Origin: Alphaproteobacteria bacterium | GTDB lineage: Bacteria; Pseudomonadota; Alphaproteobacteria; Micropepsales; Micropepsaceae | DNA length: 12,413 nt | Direction: 5' to 3' | NCBI GenBank assembly: GCA_003131925.1 | Contig: PKWC01000161.1 | Location: 5,433-17,845 of the forward strand | Shown: positions 7,393 through 12,413 of the stretch, in pieces | Numbering within the stretch: the stretch's first letter is position 1 | Layout: each line of letters starts with the position of its first letter | Made by a program: the position numbers and the translations under genes | Notes under the pieces: generated by a model | Databases searched by the model: none | Seen by the model: the letters and a program-made list of their open reading frames with translations, nothing else | Told to the model about the DNA's origin: nothing

Positions 7393-7871
7393 CGAACCGG
7401 CAATTCTTCCAGCCTCTGACCGGAGAGGCGAAAAATATGCCAGCCCTCGACGCGTTTGGCGCCCAATTTCTCGTAGAATGCAATGGCGGATTTGTTCCAG
7501 CCCAGAACCGACCAGTCGATGTAAGTCGCGCCCTCTTGCCGCGCGCGCGCGGCAAGAAAGGCAAGCAACGACATACCGATTCCGCATCCGCGGCGGGCGG
7601 GGCGGACAAACAAATCCTCAAGATAAAGACCGTGCGAGGCGCCGAAGGTGGAATAGATCGGGTACCATGTCGCAACGCCAACTGCGGCGCCGTCGAATTC
7701 CGCAATGGCACAACAGCAGGGCGACGCCGTCCCCATTATATCGCGCGCAATGATCGCGGGTGTAAGCCGAAATTTCGCCGTCAACCGCTCATAGACGGCA
7801 AGTTCGTACAGCAGAGAATGGATCGCTTCCTCGTCCCCCGAGACCGCCGCCCGAATTGAGATTTTTGTCAT
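7389..7871 (-). CDS. GNAT family N-acetyltransferase, SSAT-like
   Basis: The 160-residue protein is a single GNAT domain. Motif A is LYLEDLFVRPARRGCGIGMSLL (about 82-103), with the acetyl-CoA pyrophosphate loop R94-x-x-G-x-G99. Motif B includes DWSVLGWNKSAIAFYEKLGA (119-138). The LYLEDLFV and W-N-x-x-A-I-x-F-Y-x-x-x-G-A patterns resemble diamine/thialysine acetyltransferases (the spermidine/spermine acetyltransferase group), so a polyamine or lysine analogue is a plausible acceptor, but this is inferred. The ATG at 7871 has a GGA five bases upstream; an ATG two codons earlier (7877) is nearly as likely. A longer frame upstream is not supported by the family. The gene is coupled to folA by a 4-base overlap. 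Confidence 0.88.
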   Translation of the reverse strand: MTKISIRAAVSGDEEAIHSLLYELAVYERLTAKFRLTPAIIARDIMGTASPCCCAIAEFDGAAVGVATWYPIYSTFGASHGLYLEDLFVRPARRGCGIGMSLLAFLAARARQEGATYIDWSVLGWNKSAIAFYEKLGAKRVEGWHIFRLSGQRLEELPVR

Positions 7872-7931
7872 TTCCATCCGGGGAATCAGAAGCCGGGGCC
7901 CGAGAATAGGGATATCTTTTGACAACTTTCT

Positions 7932-7956
7932 GGAACAAAAGACCAAGATTCCGGTT
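7932..7956 (+). promoter_or_regulatory. Candidate EcfG (general stress) promoter for the RcnB-like gene
   Basis: GGAAC at 7932-7936 and GGTT at 7953-7956 are separated by 16 bases. This resembles the alphaproteobacterial EcfG consensus GGAAC-N16/17-CGTT with one mismatch. It lies 28 bases before the ATG at 7985, a fitting distance for a short leader. A TTGACA at 7919-7924 is nearby, but no good -10 follows at 16-18 bases. Prediction by eye only. Confidence 0.35.
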
Positions 7957-7984
7957 GCATCATTTAGCAGAGGAAGGCTCACCA

Positions 7985-8614
7985 ATGAAGCTCCTATTGA
8001 TTTCCGCGCTAGCGCTGGGCTTGGCCGCGGTCGCGCCGGCAGCATGGGCCCAGGGCGAAAACCATCACCAAGGCGGCGCACCCCATGCCGCGCCGGGCGG
8101 CGGCATGCCGAGTCATGCGGCTTCTCCGCGAATGACCGCGCCAAGTCCGATGCACGCGGCGCCAACCAGTCACACGTCTGTCCGGCCGAGTTCCAGCACA
8201 CGGACGCGCACGACCACGCACCATGTCGTCAGCCGCACGGTCCACCACGTCACCACGACCCATCGCCATGTCGTGGCAACGACCCGTCACGTATCGGCGG
8301 CACACCGCGCAGCCGCGCTTCGGAGTTCGCATGCGAATATCGCAAGGTTCCGGCGCACCATGGTCGCGACGCGACATTTCCACGCCGGTCCCTACCGCGC
8401 GCCGCCGGGCTTCCAGTATCGCCGCTGGGCGCTCGGCGAGCGCCTGCCAGGACCGTACTTCGCCCGCTCGTTCTGGATCGGCGATTTCGGGATCTACGGA
8501 CTGTTCGCACCGCCATACGGCTATGTCTGGGTGCGCTATGGACCAGACGCCGTTCTCATCGACGAATATACCGGCGAAGTCATTTCTATGGACTACGGCG
8601 TGTTCATAGATTGA
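7985..8614 (+). CDS. Secreted His/Thr-rich protein with C-terminal RcnB-like domain
   Basis: The 209-residue protein has a clear signal peptide (MKLLLISALALGLAAVAPAAWA, cleavage likely before Q23). A low-complexity region rich in His, Thr, Ser, Ala and Pro follows (about 24-135), then a C-terminal domain (about 140-209). The C-terminal sequence, RRWALGERLP then FGIYGLFAPPYGYVWVRYG then LIDEYTGEVI, matches the RcnB periplasmic family, whose E. coli founder helps nickel and cobalt homeostasis. There are 17 histidines between residues 27 and 133, several as HH pairs, which could bind metal, though that is inferred. The ATG has AGAGGAAGG upstream. It is divergent from the acetyltransferase gene and convergent with thyA. 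Many alphaproteobacterial RcnB-like proteins have no proven metal role. Confidence 0.85.
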   Translation: MKLLLISALALGLAAVAPAAWAQGENHHQGGAPHAAPGGGMPSHAASPRMTAPSPMHAAPTSHTSVRPSSSTRTRTTTHHVVSRTVHHVTTTHRHVVATTRHVSAAHRAAALRSSHANIARFRRTMVATRHFHAGPYRAPPGFQYRRWALGERLPGPYFARSFWIGDFGIYGLFAPPYGYVWVRYGPDAVLIDEYTGEVISMDYGVFID

Positions 8615-8663
8615 ACCCGCTGCACGCAGGAAGAGGATTTCCGGAACTCGACTCGCGCGCGCA

Positions 8664-9458
8664 TCATACGGCGATGTCTGCCTTGATGTGTGGGTGCGCG
8701 CGATAGTTTTGCAGCGTGAAATCCTCAAAGCCGAAGTCGAAAATATCTTCGACCGCGGGATTGAGATGCATCTGCGGCAACGGATAGGGCGCGCGTGACA
8801 GCTGTTCATACGCCTGCTCGCGATGATTCAGGTAGAGGTGGGCGTCGCCGAGCGTATGCACGAACTCTCCCGGTTCAAGTTTCGTCACCTGCGCCGCCAT
8901 GATGGTGAGAAGCGCATAGGAGGCGATGTTGAACGGCACGCCGAGAAAGACATCGGCCGAGCGCTGGTAAAGCTGGCAGGAGAGCCGGCCTTGAGCGACA
9001 TAGAACTGAAACAGGCAGTGGCAAGGCGGCAGCGCCATCTTCGCGATGTCGGCCGGATTCCAGGCCGTCACGATTAGCCGGCGCGAATCCGGATTTTGCC
9101 GAATCCCGTCAATCACCGCGGCGATCTGATCGATCGTCACGCCATGCGAGTCGGGCCAGGAACGCCATTGCGAACCGTAGACGGGCCCAAGTTCACCCGC
9201 CGCATCCGCCCACTCGTCCCAGATGGTGACGCCATGCTCCTGCAGCCAGCGCACATTCGTCTCGCCGCGCAGAAACCACAGAAGCTCGTAGATGATGGAT
9301 TTGAGATGGAGCTTCTTGGTGGTGACAAGCGGAAAGCCAGCCGCGAGATCGAAGCGCATCTGGTGACCGAAAATGGATAGCGTTCCGGTGCCCGTCCGGT
9401 CGCGCTTTTCGATGCCCCGCGCGAGCACCAATTGTATCAAGTCCAGATATTGGCGCAC
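8664..9458 (-). CDS. thyA: Thymidylate synthase (ThyA)
   Basis: The 264-residue protein is the same length as E. coli ThyA and shares its numbering. Landmarks are the phosphate-binding arginine near residue 21 (KRDRTGTGT), LWFLRGETN (60-68), DSRRLIV (124-130), the catalytic cysteine C146 in LPPCHCLFQFYV, QRSADVFLGVPFNIASYALL (165-184) and the C-terminal DIAV. It methylates dUMP to dTMP with methylene-tetrahydrofolate, making dihydrofolate for FolA. The start is a GTG at 9458, chosen because it aligns with the family start MRQYLDL. There is no in-frame ATG nearby, and the next upstream candidate, a GTG at 9527, would add 23 atypical residues. No clear Shine-Dalgarno is seen. It is convergent with the RcnB-like gene. 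Confidence 0.96.
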   Translation of the reverse strand: MRQYLDLIQLVLARGIEKRDRTGTGTLSIFGHQMRFDLAAGFPLVTTKKLHLKSIIYELLWFLRGETNVRWLQEHGVTIWDEWADAAGELGPVYGSQWRSWPDSHGVTIDQIAAVIDGIRQNPDSRRLIVTAWNPADIAKMALPPCHCLFQFYVAQGRLSCQLYQRSADVFLGVPFNIASYALLTIMAAQVTKLEPGEFVHTLGDAHLYLNHREQAYEQLSRAPYPLPQMHLNPAVEDIFDFGFEDFTLQNYRAHPHIKADIAV

Positions 9459-9567
9459 TGGATCGCCGATTGTCCGCAACCGCGACTCGTCGCGCTCATT
9501 GAAACGAATTCGCGGCCGGGGCGCCACAGCCTTGGCGCCGCAGAATCATCGAAAAGCTCGGGGTTTT

Positions 9568-9585
9568 CCGGCCCGACCGGGCCGG
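9568..9585 (+). terminator. GC-rich hairpin followed by T-run, upstream of ssrA
   Basis: CCGGCCCG and CGGGCCGG are perfect 8-base complements around two bases. On the plus strand CTTCAA and a run of six T residues (9592-9597) follow. This has the form of a Rho-independent terminator reading rightward, but no plus-strand gene precedes it. The tract is also right at the ssrA -35 element (9587-9592). It may insulate ssrA or act as a control site for ssrA or thyA. Confidence 0.4.
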
Positions 9586-9586
9586 C

Positions 9587-9615
9587 TTCAATTTTTTACC
9601 CGGAGCGCCTATATA
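9587..9615 (+). promoter_or_regulatory. Candidate sigma-70 promoter for ssrA
   Basis: TTCAAT (-35) and TATATA (-10) are separated by exactly 17 bases. The predicted start at about 9622 yields an acceptor piece of about 83 bases up to the CCA at 9702-9704. The -10 agrees with consensus at five of six positions. Confidence 0.6.
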
Positions 9616-9814
9616 GGTCCCGTTCGGGCTTGCCCGGACTATGGCGATAAACGGCTGCGTAATAAGCGGACCGGACCCGGGGGCGGTACCCGGCGCCTCC
9701 ACCAGAGCGCTCGAAGAGAGCGCTGCGGCGGGGGCGAAATAGGATCGACGGACGTGTAAAGGCTGTCCTTTCACTCGGTATGGTATCCGCCGTTATCGGG
9801 CCGATCGTACAGGT

Positions 9815-9847
9815 GCCAACGATAACGAAATGGCCCTCGCTGCCTAA
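9815..9847 (+). other. tmRNA proteolysis-tag reading frame (ANDNEMALAA)
   Basis: The resume codon is GCC at 9815 and the stop is TAA at 9845-9847. With the alanine carried by tmRNA itself, the appended tag is AANDNEMALAA, 11 residues. The C-terminal ALAA is the ClpXP recognition end. The N-terminal AANDN is of the kind bound by SspB, whose gene lies 1.5 kb away. The frame has no start codon, as expected because the ribosome switches onto it in mid-translation. Confidence 0.92.
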
Positions 9848-9865
9848 ATAGGCAAGCGCGGTTTC

Positions 9866-9893
9866 GGGGAGCACCGGGCAACAGAAGCTCCCC
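9866..9893 (+). terminator. Hairpin at the 3' end of the tmRNA coding piece
   Basis: GGGGAGC (9866-9872) and GCTCCCC (9887-9893) form a perfect 7-bp stem with a 14-base loop, 18 bases past the tag stop codon. It is followed by ACTTTCC, only a weak T-run. It could terminate ssrA transcription or be a structural helix of mature tmRNA. Its loop holds CCGGGCAA, complementary to the acceptor piece at 9630-9637. Confidence 0.4.
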
Positions 9894-9964
9894 ACTTTCC
9901 ACAATGGCTGCAATCGTTCGTCAAGCGCCAGTGTTCGTCAAAAATTGGGGCACCCTTTCGAGCA

Positions 9965-11209
9965 TTAGCCGCCGATTCCAGATACCCTCAAGGCGTACCC
10001 CGCCGACAGCACGACGAGCGCGCCGCCGATGGTGACGGCATTGCCGACGCCCCATCGGCTGGCGAGCGTGCCGAGAATCAACGCGCCCCACGGCATCATG
10101 CCCATGAACGCCATTGCGTAGAGCGCGACGATGCGGCCGCGCATGCGGTCTTCGGAAAGCAGCTGGATGATCGTGTTGGTGGAACCGCCGAGCAGCATCA
10201 GGCTGAACGCCGTGGGCAGCAGGAGCAACATCGAAAGCACGAGCGCGTGGGAATGGGCAAAAGCGATGAGGCACACTCCGAAGGAGCCGGCCGCGGCGAT
10301 CGGCGTAATCGTAAGGCGGCGGTCGGCCAGACGGGAAAGCGCATAGGCCCCGCAGAGCGCGCCGGCGCCCACCGATGCCATGAGGAACCCCAGGCCCTCG
10401 GAACCCTGATGCAGGACATCCCGCGCAAAAGCGGGCATCAGGGCGAGGTACGAAGCCCCGAAGCAGGATGACACTACAACCAGCAGCAGGGCGACACGTA
10501 TTGGCCGCATGGACCAGCCATAGACAAAGCCTGCCTTCAATTCGCGAAGGGGATGTTCGGCGATCGGTCTGGTGCGCTGCACGACGTTCATCATCAGCAA
10601 CCCGGCAAGAACCGCGCCGTAGGAGAATGCATTGAGAGCAAAACAGACGCCCTCTCCCGCCGCTGCGATGAGAAAACCTGCGGCGGTCGGGCCAAAGATG
10701 CGCGCCAGATTGAACATGATGGAATTGAGGGCGATGGCATTGCGAAGGTCGGCGCGCCCGACCATTTCCATCGTGAACGCCTGACGCGTGGGGACGTCGA
10801 ACGCATTTATCAGGCCCATCGACAGCGCAAGAACGAGCACATGCCACACTCGCACCTCGTGGGTCAGCGTAAGCACAGCCAGGATCGCTGCCTGCAGCAT
10901 CGACAGGCTCTGCGTCACGATCAGCATGCGGCGTCGGTCGACGCGGTCCGAGATCGTACCGCCGAACGGCGAAACGAAAAATACAGGAACCTGCCCGCAG
11001 AATGAGGTGAGTCCCAGAAGCAGAGGCGAATGGGTGAGCGTATAGACAAGCCAGCCTTGCGCGACCGACTGCATCCACGTGCCCATGAGCGAGACGAGCT
11101 GGCCCACGAAAAACAATCGATAGTTCCGATGCCTGAACACGCGGAACAGTTCGGTAGCGCCGGGCGCACGCGTCAGTTCGAAATCTTCGGAATCGGGCTC
11201 CATTGCCAT
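9965..11209 (-). CDS. MFS transporter, EntS/DHA3-like exporter
   Basis: The 414-residue protein has about 12 predicted membrane helices after a charged N-terminal tail of about 28 residues. The MFS motif A between helices 2 and 3 is clear (GGTISDRVDRRRM, 83-95), with a degenerate repeat in the second half (SRLADRRL). The pattern FRVFRHRNYRLFFVGQLVSLMGTWMQ is typical of the MFS_3/EntS-like group, which exports siderophores, drugs or other small molecules using the proton gradient. The substrate is unknown. The ATG at 11209 is used; a second ATG two codons in is possible and neither has a strong ribosome binding site. It is convergent with ssrA and divergent from sspB. The neighbours do not suggest a substrate. 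Confidence 0.9.
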   Translation of the reverse strand: MAMEPDSEDFELTRAPGATELFRVFRHRNYRLFFVGQLVSLMGTWMQSVAQGWLVYTLTHSPLLLGLTSFCGQVPVFFVSPFGGTISDRVDRRRMLIVTQSLSMLQAAILAVLTLTHEVRVWHVLVLALSMGLINAFDVPTRQAFTMEMVGRADLRNAIALNSIMFNLARIFGPTAAGFLIAAAGEGVCFALNAFSYGAVLAGLLMMNVVQRTRPIAEHPLRELKAGFVYGWSMRPIRVALLLVVVSSCFGASYLALMPAFARDVLHQGSEGLGFLMASVGAGALCGAYALSRLADRRLTITPIAAAGSFGVCLIAFAHSHALVLSMLLLLPTAFSLMLLGGSTNTIIQLLSEDRMRGRIVALYAMAFMGMMPWGALILGTLASRWGVGNAVTIGGALVVLSAGYALRVSGIGG

Positions 11210-11278
11210 GTCGGGCGATGACCTGTGACTACCATGCGATATTGAGATTGCGCACAGAAAAATGCGCCGTTCAGCCGA

Positions 11279-11306
11279 TTGACTCGCGGTTAGGTGCGCT
11301 TAGTCT
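11279..11306 (+). promoter_or_regulatory. Weak candidate sigma-70 promoter for sspB
   Basis: TTGACT (-35, five of six) and TAGTCT (-10, three of six) are 16 bases apart, within the 121-base gap between the divergent MFS and sspB genes. A transcript would begin about 18 bases before the sspB ATG at 11331. The poor -10 makes this tentative. Confidence 0.3.
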
Positions 11307-11330
11307 CAAAGGGATGCGACAGCGGCTTCC

Positions 11331-11810
11331 ATGACCAAGGACTTCATCGGTTACAAGGCCCTGACCGACGCGGCATTGCGCAACGTCGTGCGCGGAGCGC
11401 TGAAACATGTCGAAAGACAGGGGCTCGTCGGCGCGCATCATTTCCGTCTCTCGTTCCGCACGCGATACCCCGGAGTCGAAATCCCGGAGTTCCTCCTCGA
11501 ACAATATCCGGAAGAAATGACCATCATCCTTCAGCACCAGTTCTGGGGACTGAAGGTGAAAGAAAATCATTTCGAGGTGACGCTTTCGTTCAGAAAAATT
11601 CCCGCGACGCTTGCGATTCCCTTTGGCGCCTTGACGGCCTTTGTAGATCCCGGCGTGCAATTCGGACTGAACTTCCAGCCCGAACCGGAGGGCGAGGCCA
11701 CCCAGGCGTCGCGGCCCGCCATTGGCGCCTGCAATGGGCAGCCGCAATCGGCGGACAAGGCCGCCGCGCCCGGCGAAGTCGTAAGCCTCGACTCCTTCCG
11801 CAAGAAATGA
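11331..11810 (+). CDS. sspB: SspB, ClpXP protease specificity adaptor (alphaproteobacterial type)
   Basis: The 159-residue protein has an N-terminal substrate-binding domain (about 1-118), including FIGYKALTDAALRNVVRGAL, a long stretch like HHFRLSFRTRYPGVEIP, and MTIILQHQFWGLKV. A flexible Pro/Ala/Gln-rich linker follows (about 117-148), then a conserved C-terminal tail GEVVSLDSFRKK (148-159). The tail is the ClpX-docking module of SspB; the body is the alpha type. SspB binds the N-terminal part of the ssrA tag and tethers it to ClpX, speeding degradation. The start at 11331 fits the family. ssrA is 1.5 kb upstream, and fumC follows 29 bases downstream on the same strand, possibly cotranscribed. 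Confidence 0.94.
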   Translation: MTKDFIGYKALTDAALRNVVRGALKHVERQGLVGAHHFRLSFRTRYPGVEIPEFLLEQYPEEMTIILQHQFWGLKVKENHFEVTLSFRKIPATLAIPFGALTAFVDPGVQFGLNFQPEPEGEATQASRPAIGACNGQPQSADKAAAPGEVVSLDSFRKK

Positions 11811-11839
11811 GCCTTGCCGCCGAACCTCGCGGGCAACAG

Positions 11840-12413
11840 ATGACCGGAATGCGCATGGAAAGCGACTCGTTCGGCCGGATCGAAGTGCCGATGGACCGCT
11901 ATTGGGGTGCGCAGACCGAGCGCTCGCGCAGAAATTTTCGCATCGGCGGCGAACGCATGCCGCTGCCGGTCGTCCACGCTTTCGGCATCGTCAAATGCGC
12001 CGCCGCGCGGGTGAACATGGCGCTGGGCGAACTGGACAGAATGCGCGGCGACGCAATCGTGGGCGCGGCCCAGGAGGTCTCCGAGGGAAAACTCGACGAG
12101 CATTTCCCGCTCGTCGTGTGGCAGACCGGATCCGGCACGCAGTCCAACATGAACGCAAACGAGGTGATCGCCAACCGCGCCATAGAGATGCTCGGCGGCG
12201 AAATGGGTTCCAAGTCTCCGGTTCATCCGAACGATCACGTCAACAAGAGCCAGTCGTCGAACGATTGCTTCCCGACCGCGATGCACATCGCGGCGGTGAC
12301 GGAGATCCATCGGGTGCTTCTGCCGGGTCTGGCAGCGCTGCGCGCGGCGCTTGACGAAAAGACTCGTGCGTTCGCAGACATCGTCAAGATCGGCCGCACC
12401 CATCTCCAGGACG
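11840..12413 (+). CDS. fumC: Class II fumarate hydratase, N-terminal part (cut by window edge)
   Basis: The first 191 residues are present. They contain VWQTGSGTQSNMNANEV (93-109), HPNDHVNKSQSSNDCFPTAMH (129-149) and IVKIGRTHLQD (181-191), the landmark motifs of the fumarase/aspartase superfamily, with closest match to E. coli FumC and H188 at the same number. The enzyme interconverts fumarate and L-malate in the TCA cycle and needs no iron-sulfur cluster, unlike class I. The start is taken at the ATG at 11840 (MTGMRMESDSFG). ATGs at 11849 and 11855 are in frame; the last has GGA six bases upstream and cannot be excluded. The GSSxMPxK substrate loop lies beyond the edge. Confidence 0.95.
   Translation, partial: MTGMRMESDSFGRIEVPMDRYWGAQTERSRRNFRIGGERMPLPVVHAFGIVKCAAARVNMALGELDRMRGDAIVGAAQEVSEGKLDEHFPLVVWQTGSGTQSNMNANEVIANRAIEMLGGEMGSKSPVHPNDHVNKSQSSNDCFPTAMHIAAVTEIHRVLLPGLAALRAALDEKTRAFADIVKIGRTHLQD

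Larger units (their letters stand above)
9622..9893 (+). ncRNA. ssrA: tmRNA, circularly permuted two-piece type (ssrA)
   Basis: This is the RNA half of trans-translation, which rescues stalled ribosomes and tags their products for proteolysis. The order is permuted as in alphaproteobacteria: acceptor piece (about 9622-9704, ending ACCA), spacer (9705-9729, with a GAGCGCT/AGCGCT hairpin), then coding piece from 9730. The 5' strand GGGGGCG (9730-9736) pairs with CGCCTCC (9694-9700) in seven base pairs, the third being G-U, the alanyl-tRNA synthetase identity element. AGGATCGACGG follows, matching the tmRNA D-loop region. The T-stem is CCGGG/CCCGG (9677-9681, 9689-9693) around a seven-base loop GGCGGTA, unlike the usual TTCRANY. 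The tag frame (9815-9847) reads ANDNEMALAA-stop, and the stop codon sits in the loop of a CGCTGCCT/AGGCAAGCG stem (one bulge). Both outer ends are estimates; the 3' end could lie further right. Confidence 0.92.

Noticed and set aside
9373..9774. Further open frames of 92-128 codons over the start of thyA and the acceptor half of ssrA
   Set aside because: They overlap thyA antisense and the structured RNA, with low-complexity Arg/Gly-rich translations.
9596..9913. Minus-strand open frame of 105 codons between thyA and the MFS gene
   Set aside because: It is antisense to the tmRNA gene, whose stems and tag frame explain the sequence. The translation is Arg/Ser-rich with no recognisable domain.
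9921..11078. A 385-codon minus-strand frame over the MFS gene
   Set aside because: It is a shifted-frame shadow of the transporter gene, with Arg/Pro/Cys-rich translation and no membrane pattern. The 414-codon frame has motif A and twelve helices.
11567..12403. A 278-codon minus-strand frame over sspB and fumC
   Set aside because: It is antisense to two clear genes; composition is His/Arg-rich and has no family match.

Overview
The window reads as the chromosome of an alphaproteobacterium, most likely of the Hyphomicrobiales (Rhizobiales). The grounds are a GC-rich, densely packed set of housekeeping genes of alphaproteobacterial type, an alpha-type SspB adaptor, and a circularly permuted (two-piece) tmRNA gene of the alphaproteobacterial kind. 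Family calls come from reading the translations; no database was searched. I see no mobile element, CRISPR array, prophage or tRNA gene.

Left part (1-2546), all on the minus strand: the 5' portion of a fumarylacetoacetate-hydrolase-family gene cut by the window edge, a protein with two PilZ-like domains, a multi-pass membrane protein, a 63-residue hydrophobic protein and a 67-residue cytosolic protein. The last three are unnamed. Several short inverted repeats lie between them.

Middle (2547-7877): hflK-hflC (minus), overlapping by 4 bases, encodes the SPFH complex that modulates the FtsH protease. Divergent from it is mrp/apbC (plus), an Fe-S carrier ATPase. Then come, on the minus strand, an SMP-30/gluconolactonase-like gene, folA and a GNAT acetyltransferase; acetyltransferase and folA overlap by 4 bases.

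Right part (7919-12413): a secreted His-rich RcnB-like protein (plus) convergent with thyA (minus), then a 506-base stretch without a protein gene. That stretch holds the permuted ssrA gene on the plus strand: an acceptor piece ending in CCA, a short spacer with a hairpin, and a coding piece with the tag frame ANDNEMALAA-stop. Beyond it are an MFS exporter (minus), sspB (plus) and the 5' part of fumC (plus).

Two functional groupings stand out. thyA and folA together run the dTMP/tetrahydrofolate cycle, and thyA, folA, hflK and hflC look like a dispersed version of a cluster common in related genomes. ssrA, sspB and hflKC all serve protein quality control: tmRNA tags stalled products, SspB delivers tagged proteins to ClpXP, and HflKC restrains FtsH. 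I found no clearly undescribed system. The best non-obvious content is the tmRNA gene with its short tag and unusual T-loop.
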